DNA from: Nemertoderma westbladi
Lineage: Eukaryota > Xenacoelomorpha > Nemertodermatida > Nemertodermatidae
NCBI GenBank assembly: GCA_032718475.1
Contig: JAUCBJ010008232.1
Location: forward strand, 1-64,000
Direction: 5' to 3'
DNA: 64,000 nt
The notes under the pieces are model-generated. The model was not told the DNA's origin. It did not search any database and saw nothing but the letters and a program-made list of their open reading frames with translations. Position 1 is the first letter of the stretch. Each line of letters begins with the position of its first letter. This document shows positions 56,149 to 64,000 of the stretch, one piece after another. The position numbers were made by a program, and so were the translations under genes.

Positions 56149-57381
56149 TTAACCCTATTAACCCTATCCAACCTGGGTGTTGGCGTTTTCCGCCAACATT
56201 TTAAAATGCTGTGAATTTGAGAATATATTTAAGGGCTATGCACTTGAAATTTATTGACTTTTCCTAAAATTTACTGGTGAATCTCGTATTGTCATTTATT
56301 TTTTTGTGCTATTTTTAGTTTTTTTTGTAAATGAGATTTTGTCAAAAGAAGGTCAAGAATTTTATCCAAATTTACAAAAATAATTCTTGGTGCTGTCACA
56401 ATATTCCTAACTTCTTAATTAATGTGATTCTGGTTGGACAATGTCTTAGCCGTGGCATCCAATCAAATACCAAACTATTCAATCAGTTTTACCTGCCAGA
56501 CAGTTATTGAATTGAATTAAATTATAAGTGAAGGTAGATAAGGCATTGTGTTTGTTTACCTTTGCTGGAATTGAGATACCTAAAACACACAGCTGGATAG
56601 AAAACTGGGTTGGGATCTGCAGACAAGTTTTCATCTTAGGATGTATTGAATTAAGTCACCAGGAGTCTGAAACTGCCTCCAGCAAAATAGCAAATTAGGC
56701 TGGCTTCCCAGGTTGCTGTTGCAGACAAACTAATATTGTCTGACCACTTTATTCCAATTGTTTACCAATCTTTGTAGTTGTGTACAGAATAGCCTCCAGC
56801 CATCTGTCCTTTACTAGACTATAATATGATATACTAAACCCAGCATCTCGCTCAAGGTAGGATTTTATGACTTTTCCTAAAAGTCTATTGTCTTCCTAGT
56901 AGTGAAAACCGTTTTCAAAAATATTCGGTAGTTTTCGAGTTATAGCACCATTTTTTAACCCTACTTTTGGCACTTTTTTTTGAGGCGTTTTTTGAAAATT
57001 TCATTTCATTAAATATGAATTGTAACATCTCTATTTTTGATTTACACCGGTTTTTTGGTGTTAGCAATTGGATGGAATTCATATAAATTGATTTAGAAAT
57101 TTCAAACTTGTTTTTTTCGGCGGGTGCCAAATTTTGGTGCCAGCACCAAATTTTGATATATGTCAATTTTGTAAATAGATTGTTTGAAACTTGTTTTTTG
57201 CGCAATTGGGGTTTTTGGGGTTCTGGTTTCGATGAAATATATACGAGTTGCACCAAGCGTATCAAACTTGTATTTTTCGGTGCTGTGTGCAAATTTTGGT
57301 GCTAGCACGAAATTTTGAAAATCCATTCAATAGATAAAATTGCTTGTAACAATTTATTTCTTCGCGTTTTAGAGGTTTATG

Positions 57382-58332
57382 GCTGTTCTGAATTCAATGG
57401 AATATATAATTATCGAACTAGACATCTCAAACTTGTATTTTTCGGAAGTGGGTGCAAAATGTGGTGCTAGCACCAAATTTTGAAAACCATCAAATATATC
57501 AATTGATTGTGTCATCTTGTTTCTTGCGTTATACGGGTTTGTTACGGTTCTGAATTCAAAGGAATCAGTAAAAATTTCATAAGAGTTTTCAATCTTGTAT
57601 TTTTCGCCAGTGGGTGAAAATTGTTGTGCCAGCACCAAATTTTGGAAAATGAGTAAATTGATCAGTAGATAGTATCATCTTGTTTCTTGCGTTATACGGG
57701 TTTATGAGGGTCCTGAATCCGATGGAATCAATAAAAACAGCACTGGACATCGCAAACTTGTACTTTTTGGTGATGGGTACGAAATTTGGTGCTAGCACCA
57801 AAATTTGCCAAATTACGCCGAAAAATACAAGTAGCAATGATCTGGCATATTTGAAATGTATTCCATTAGAATCAGCGCCCTAGAAAACCTGAAAATGTGA
57901 ATCTATAGCATCGTATAAGTGAATTAAAAATTTTGTGTTCTAACTGAAAAGTGCTGGTTACTTGTTTTTTTCATTTTTTTCCTACGCATAGATAGCCATT
58001 TATGGTAATCATATCATTTTTAAATATTTTCCAATGTATTTTGCGCCCCAGAAAACCTGTATTGAAAAACAATTACCCGAAAAATGTAACTTTCAAATTT
58101 TGTGAAAATTGTGCACTACTTGTAATTTTGGTGCTGCAATATTACCACCCCAGTACATTTTTTCGAAATTTTTTTTTTTCGCTCGGATCCAGACTAGTGA
58201 TACCTACGTACAAACAAAAAATCAGACATTTTCGTTAATATTTGTAGATTTTAGAGGGGGGGGTCAATATGACCCCCCCCCCCCCCCCCGGTATTTGTAC
58301 AGCATTTTGTAGCCCGGTACTAATAGGGTTAA
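57382..58332. repeat. right part of piggyBac-like element, copy 1
   Basis: About 950 bp matching 59386-60341 with modest divergence. It contains several diverged internal repeats of about 120 bases, each with a tttttcgg...gtgctagcaccaaa word; these also occur upstream from about 57070. Confidence 0.85.
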
Positions 58333-58739
58333 TCTTTATTAATTTTATTTGTACTGAGGTTTTCGAGGGCGCTGTTTCCAATGGTCCTACTCTCAAAACG
58401 ATCTAACCTACTGTATAATTAATTACTTAAGTCTGCGAGGTATGCGTAATTAACAAACCTCGTTTACCAGTTTTCCTTAAAAAAAAAATGAAGCTATATT
58501 GCTTAAGAGTACTGAGGGGCGAGCCATGAGGCAAGATGTTTGAGACTTATTTAGATATATTATTACTTAATTTTAACCCCCCAATCGATATCTATTACAA
58601 TATAGGCTATATCTTTTTGTGGAGTCACATAGTAGTCTGAAGTTCCCCAGTCTGCCGCTAGATGGCGAAATGTCTCAAAGTGAAAACCATGAAGTAGCTA
58701 TGAATTGGTTGCTAGGCAATAATACTACATTGTGTATTT

Positions 58740-59375
58740 GAGTGAGGGAAGTGAGGGAAGTGAGGGAGTGAGGGAAGTGAAGGAAGTGAGGGAAGTGAGG
58801 GAAGTGAGGGAAGTGAGGGAAGTGAGGGAAGTGAGGGAAGTGAGGGAAGTGAGGGAAGTGAGAGAAGTGAGGGGAGTGAGGGAGTGAGGGAAGTGAGGGA
58901 AGTGAGGGAGTGAGGGAAGTGAGGGAAGCGGAGGGAAGTGAGGGAAGTGAGGGAAGTGAGGGAAGTGAGGGAAGTGAGGGAAGTGAGGGAGTGAGGGAAG
59001 TGAGGGGAGCGGAGGGAGTGAGGCAGTGGGGGAAGTGAGTGAGTGAGGGAGTGAGGCATTGAGGGAAGTGAGGGAGTGAGGGAAGTGAGGGAAGTGAGGG
59101 AGTGAGGGAAGTGAGGGAAGTGAGGCAGTGAGGGAAGTGAGGGAATGAGGGAGGGAGAGAGGGAATGAGGGAGTGAGTGAGGGAATGAGGGAGGGAAGTG
59201 AGGGAAGTGAGGGAAGTGAGGGAAGTGAGGGAAGTGAGGGAAGTGAGGGAAGTGAGGGAAGTGAGGGAGTGAGGGAGTGAGGGAAGTGAGGGAAGTGAGG
59301 GAGTGAGGGAGTGAGGGAGTGAGGGAGTGAGCGAGTGAGGGAGTGAGGGAGTGAGGCAGTGAGGGAAGTGAGGGA
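58740..59375. repeat. GTGAGGGAA minisatellite
   Basis: About 640 bp of 8- and 9-base units (gtgaggga, gtgagggaa) with variants such as gtgaggca and ggagcgga. Minus-strand Leu-Pro-Ser repeat frames are artefacts. Confidence 0.95.
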
Positions 59376-59385
59376 ATTCTGAATC

Positions 59386-60341
59386 TGTTCTGAATTCAAT
59401 GGAATATATAATTATCTAACTAGACATATCAAACTGTATTTTTCGGAAGTGGGTGCAAAATGTGGTGCTAGCACCAAAATTTGAAATCAATCAAATATAT
59501 CAATTGATTGTGTCACCTTGTTTCTTGCGTTATACGGGTTTGTGAGGGTTCTGAATTCAATGGAATCAGTAAAAATTTCACAAGAGTTTTCAAACTTGTA
59601 TTTTTCGGCGGTGGTTGAAAATTGTTGTGCCAGCACCAAATTTTGGAAAATAAACAAATTGATCAGAAGACAGTATTATCTTGTTTCTTGCGTTATACGG
59701 GTTTATGAGCGTCCTGAATCCGATGGAATGAATAAAAACAGCACTGGACATCGCAAACTTGTACTTTTTGGTGATGGGTACGAAATTTGGTGCTAGCACC
59801 AAAATTTGCCAAATTACGCCGAAAAATACAAGTTGCAATGATCTGGCATATTAGAAATGTATTCCATTAGAATCAGCGCCCAAGAAAACCTAAAAATGTG
59901 AATTTATAGCATCATATAAGTGAATTAAAAATGTTGTGTTCAAACTGAAAAGTGCTGGTTAGTTGTTTTTTTCATTTTTTTCCTACGCAGAGAGGACTAA
60001 ACAGCCATTTATAGTAACTATTTCATTTTTAAATATTTTCCAATCTATTTTGCGGCCCAGAAAACCTGTATTGAAAAACAATTAGCCGAGAAATGTAACT
60101 TTCAAATTTTGTAAAAATTGTGCACTACTTGTAATTTTGGTGCTGCAATATATAACCCCAGTACATTTTTTCGAAAATTTTTTTTCGGTCGGATCCAGAC
60201 TAGTGATACCTACGTACAAACAAAAAATCAGACGTTTTCGTAAAAATCTGTAGATTTTAGAGGGGGGGGGGGGGGGGGGGGGGGGTGGGGGGTCAATGGT
60301 ATTTGTACAACATTTTATAGCCCGGTACTAATAGGGTTAAG
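59386..60341. repeat. right part of piggyBac-like element, copy 2
   Basis: Second copy of 57382-58332, ending at the TTAA that borders the LINE relic. Confidence 0.85.
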
Positions 60342-60400
60342 ATGCGTCTCAAGAAAGTCATGGGCTGTCCACCATGCTTATTCACTCCATGAGGCTGCCA
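60342..60400 (-). pseudogene. LINE C-terminal relic, part 1
   Basis: On the minus strand it reads HGVNKHGGQPMTFLRRIL and continues in frame at 56148 after the piggyBac-like insertion. See 56046-56148. Confidence 0.5.
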
Positions 60401-60690
60401 AAGTACAAGATTATGCACTGGCTAACGGAACTCCATATCCAATATTAGTTTATATTGTTAAGAGGCTCTCTAGTTACGTAATAAATATTCGATAACACTA
60501 ATTTATTTAACATTGAGAAAGGCGGTATCAGGAGTTGAAGAGTACAGTAAATTGAATTGCAGTAACTATGGAAGCAATATAGTAAAATACTACAGTTCAA
60601 TTTATTTTGTAACACTACTGTACTTATTTATTGCTCAATTATTTAATAAAAGATTATAGAGCGTTATAAAATAAATTGAACAGTAGTTAC
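60401..60690. other. AT-rich spacer, nothing recognised
   Basis: No gene. Words around aaattgaattgcagtaacta and caatttattttg hint at a weak inverted repeat, but nothing could be assigned. Confidence 0.5.
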
Positions 60691-61205
60691 CTTTTCTCTA
60701 AATGTTACAGAAACGGACTCGGAACAGTTATGTCTGTTTTTTCAATAAAAAATACCTTAAATCTCGTAAAATATCAAAAAACGTTGTGTTTGAACCCAAA
60801 TATCGCGAGAACTACAAATCATATGTAAAAACGGTTACTGTATTTGGAATCTGCTGTTAATTTAACACTAAAAGAAGTATCACAAGTTACCTTTTCTCTA
60901 AATGTTACAGAAACGGACTGGGAATAGTTATGTCTGCTTTTTCAATAAAAAATACTTTAAATCTCGTAAAATATCAAAAAACGTTGTGTTTGAACCCAAA
61001 TATCGCGAGAACTACAAATCATATGTAAAAACGGTTACTGAATTTGGAATCTGCTGTTAATTTAACACTAAAAGAAGTATCACAAGTTACCTTTTCTCTA
61101 AATGTTACAGAAACGGACTGGGAATAGTTATGTCTGCTTTTTCAATAAAAAATATTTTAAATCTCGTAAAATATCAAAAAACGTTTGTGTTTGAACCAAA
61201 ATATC
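60691..61205. repeat. 200-bp tandem repeat, about 2.6 copies
   Basis: The word cttttctctaaatgttacag starts at 60691, 60891 and 61091, an exact period of 200. Copies differ at only a few positions. The third copy breaks off into the following satellite. Confidence 0.95.
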
Positions 61206-61209
61206 GTGA

Positions 61210-63950
61210 GAACAATAAATCTATGACATTTCAAAATCTCAATTTAAAAATGACATTTTGGCAAAATGACATGTCAAAATGTCAATTTCAAAATGACATT
61301 TTGAAAAAATGACAAAATATCAATTTGAAAATGCCATTTTGCCAAAATGACATGCCAAAATGTCAATTTGAAAATGACATTTTGACAAAATGACATGTGA
61401 AAATGTCAATTTCAAAATTACATTTTGGCAAAATGACATGTCAAAATGACAAAATGTCAATTTGAAAATGACATTTTGCCAAAATGACATGTCAAAATGT
61501 CAATTTCAAAATGACATTTTGAAAAAATGACAAAATGTCAATTTGAAAATGCCATTTTGACAAAATGACATGTCAAAATGTCAATTTCAAAATGACATTT
61601 TGGCAAAATGACATGTCAAAATGTCAATTTGAAAATGACATTTTGAAAAAATGACAAAATGTCAATTTGAAAATGACATTTTGAAAAAATGACAAAATGT
61701 CAATTTGAAAATGACATTTTGCCAAAATGACATGCCGAAATGTCAATTTGAAAATGACATTTTGACAAAATGACATGTCAAAATGTCAATTTCAAAATGA
61801 CATTTTGGCAAAATGACATGTCAAAATGTCAATTTGAAAATGACATTTTGGCAAAATGACATGTCAAAATGACAAAATGTCAATTTGAAAATGACATTTT
61901 GCCAAAATGACATGTCAAAATGTCAATTTGTAAATGAAATTTTGGCAAAATGACATGTCAAAATGTCAAATGTCAATTTAAAAATGACATTTTGACAAAA
62001 TGACATGTCAAAATGTCAATTTCAAAATGACATTTTGGCAAAATGACATGTCAAAATGTCAATTTGAAAATGACATTTGGCAAAATGACATGTCAAAATG
62101 TCAAATGTCAATTTAAAAATGACATTTTGGCAATATGACATGTCAAAATGTCAGTTTCAAAATGACATTTTGGCAAAATGACATGTCAAAATGTCAATTT
62201 GAAAATGACATTTTGGCAAAATGACATGTCAAAATGTCAAATGTCAATTTAAAATGACATTTTGGCAAAATGACATGTCAAAATGTCAATTTCAAAATGA
62301 CATTTCGACAAAATGACAAAATGTCAATTTGAAAATGACATTTTGCCAAAATGACATGTCAAAATGTCAATTTGTAAATGAAATTTTGGCAAAATGACAT
62401 GTCAAAATGTCAAATGTCAATTTAAAAATGACATTTTGGCAAAATGACATGTCAAAATGTCAATTTCAAAATGAAATGTCAAAATGTCAATTTCAAAATG
62501 ACATTTTGGCAAAATGACATGTCAAAATGTCAATTTGAAAATGACATTTTGGCAAAATGACATGTCAAAATGTCAAATGTCAATTTAAAATGACATTTTG
62601 GCAAAATGACATGTCAAAATGTCAATTTCAAAATGACATTTCGACAAAATGACAAAATGACAATTTGAAAATGACATTTTGCCAAAATGACATGTCAAAA
62701 TGTCAATTTGTAAATGAAATTTTGGCAAAATGACATGTCAAAATGTCAAATGCCAATTTAAAAATGACATTTTGGCAAAATGACATGTCAAAATGTCAGT
62801 TTCAAAATGACATTTTGGCAAAATGACATGTCAAAATGTCAATTTGAAAATGACATTTTGGCAAAATGACATGTCAAAATGTCAAATGTCAATTTAAAAT
62901 GACATTTTGGCAAAATGACATGTCAAAATGTCAATTTCAAAATGACATTTCGACAAAATGACAAAATGTCAATTTGAAAATGACATTATTTTGCCAAAAT
63001 GACATGTCAAAATGTCAATTTGTAAATGAAATTTTGGCAAAATGACATGTCAAAATGTCAAATGTCAATTTAAAAATGACATTTTGGCAAAATGACATGT
63101 CAAAATGTCAATTTCAAAATGACATTTCGACAAAATGACAATTTGAAAATGACATTTTGGCAAAATGACATGTCAAAATGTCAAATGTCAATTTAAAATG
63201 ACATTTTGGCAAAATGACATGTCAAAATGTCAATTTCAAAATGACATTTCGACAAAATGATAAAATGTCAATTTGAAAATGACATTTTGCCAAAATGACA
63301 TGTCAAAATGTCAATTTGTAAATGAAATTTTGGCAAAATGACATGTCAAAATGTCAAATGTCAATTTAAAAATGACATTTTGGCAAAATGACATGTCAAG
63401 TGACATTTTGACACAATGACATTTTGACAAAATGACACATGTTATAATGTCAATTCGAAAGTGACATTTTGACAAAATGACATGTCAAAGTGTCAATTTG
63501 AAAGTGACATTTTGGCAAAATGACACATCGAAATGTCAATTCGAAGGTGACATTTTGACAAAAAGACATGTGAAGTGTCAATTTGAAAGTGACATTTTGA
63601 CAAAATGACACATCGAAATGTCAATTCGAAGGTGACATTTTGACAAAAAGACATGTGAAGTGTCAATTTGAAAGTGACATTTTGACAAAATGACATGTCA
63701 AAGTGTCAATTAGAAAGTGACATTTTCACAAAAAGACATGTCAAAGTGTCAATTTGAAAGTGACTTTTTGGCAAAATGACACATCAAAATGTCAATTCGA
63801 AAGTGACATTTTGACAAAAAGACATGTCAAAGTGTCAATTTGAAAGTGACATATTGACACATTGACATTTTGACAAAATGACATTTCATAATTTCATTTT
63901 GAAAATGACATTTTTGCAAAATGACATGTCAAAATTTCAAAATGACATTT
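61210..63950. repeat. palindrome-rich satellite, about 43-bp unit
   Basis: 2.7 kb built from CATTTTGGCAAAATG, GACATGTC and AAAATGTCAATTT modules. Typical units are about 43 bases with insertions and losses. Nearly every module is self-complementary or complementary to its neighbour. From about 63400 the units change (gtgacattttgacaaaaaga, cacatcgaaatgtcaattcg), a distinct sub-family. Confidence 0.95.
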
Positions 63951-63955
63951 TGACA

Positions 63956-64000
63956 AACATAGCATAGCATAGCATAGCATAGCATAGCATATCATAGCAT
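63956..64000. repeat. (ATAGC)n pentanucleotide microsatellite
   Basis: At least eight copies, one with a G-to-T change, running off the window end. Confidence 0.9.

Larger units (their letters stand above)
56153..60337. mobile_element. composite piggyBac-like insertion
   Basis: TTAA at 56149-56152 and 60338-60341; ends CCCTATTA... and ...TAATAGGG. The flanks together form one LINE reading frame, so the whole block is inserted DNA. A second possible start (TTAA then CCCTATCC) lies at 56158-56165. Inside, an intermediate TAATAGGGTTAA end at 58322-58333 is followed by unrelated DNA with a minisatellite, and then by a second copy of the right part. Long G/C runs flank the right ends (58256-58290, 60259-60292). 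No transposase was found. Confidence 0.7.

Noticed and set aside
58712-59399. Leu-Pro-Ser repeat frames
   Set aside because: Minus-strand readings of the GTGAGGGAA minisatellite.
61210-63950. CRISPR-like array
   Set aside because: The repeats are contiguous and variable with no unique spacers and no cas genes, and the DNA is eukaryotic; it is a satellite.

Overview
The window is repeat-dense, non-coding-looking chromosomal DNA from an animal, most likely an invertebrate. No ordinary host gene, tRNA or rRNA could be supported. The assignment rests on what the DNA contains: a Polinton/Maverick (adintovirus-like) element, Pao/BEL LTR retrotransposons, a CR1/L2-like LINE, piggyBac-like and Tc1/mariner-like elements, and long simple and complex satellites. 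I cannot name the species.

Layout. 1-1980: decayed minus-strand gag-protease relic of a BEL/Pao-type element, running into a 25-bp tandem repeat at the window edge. 2825-7725: a 4.9-kb nearly perfect (ACTG)n array. 8.7-56.05 kb: one old minus-strand Pao retrotransposon relic, split by four independent insertions. In order along the + strand these are a 20,308-bp Polinton (10328-30635, 6-bp target duplication CATGCA, 315-bp terminal inverted repeats), a probable 649-bp solo LTR (30952-31600, repeat TCCAT), a 17,874-bp BEL-type LTR retrotransposon (31964-49837, target duplication GCCAC), and a full-length CR1/L2-like LINE (about 50392-55884, repeat AATAT). The Pao reading frame is recognisable across every junction. 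56.15-60.34 kb: a composite piggyBac-like insertion (TTAA) inside a second LINE relic. 58.74-59.38 and 60.69-64.0 kb: minisatellites and satellites, including a 2.7-kb palindrome-rich array.

The Polinton has two convergent modules. The plus-strand module (12.4-22.3 kb) encodes small proteins, a RING-finger protein, the packaging ATPase, a small hydrophobic-tail protein, a retroviral-type integrase, two tandem paralogous penton/minor-capsid proteins, a basic virion-like protein, the double-jelly-roll major capsid protein, an adenain-like protease and an uncharacterised protein. The minus-strand module (29.6-23.7 kb) encodes an unrecognised protein with NLS-like basic clusters, a protein-primed type family-B DNA polymerase and, overlapping its 3' end, a protein resembling the two-repeat TATA-binding-protein fold. 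The copy is dead: the polymerase has a frameshift and an in-frame stop, the first penton gene is frameshifted, and the second is split by a Tc1/mariner-like MITE at a TA. A piggyBac-like MITE sits in the left arm.

The BEL element is also decayed (three gag frameshifts and two stops between RNase H and integrase), yet it carries a 2.5-kb direct duplication whose copies look identical. The most interesting candidates are the Polinton TBP-like gene, the duplicated penton genes, the unrecognised early-module protein with its upstream repeat cluster, and the LINE ORF2 that opens with a 15-bp repeat readable in several frames. All comparisons were made by eye; no database search was run.
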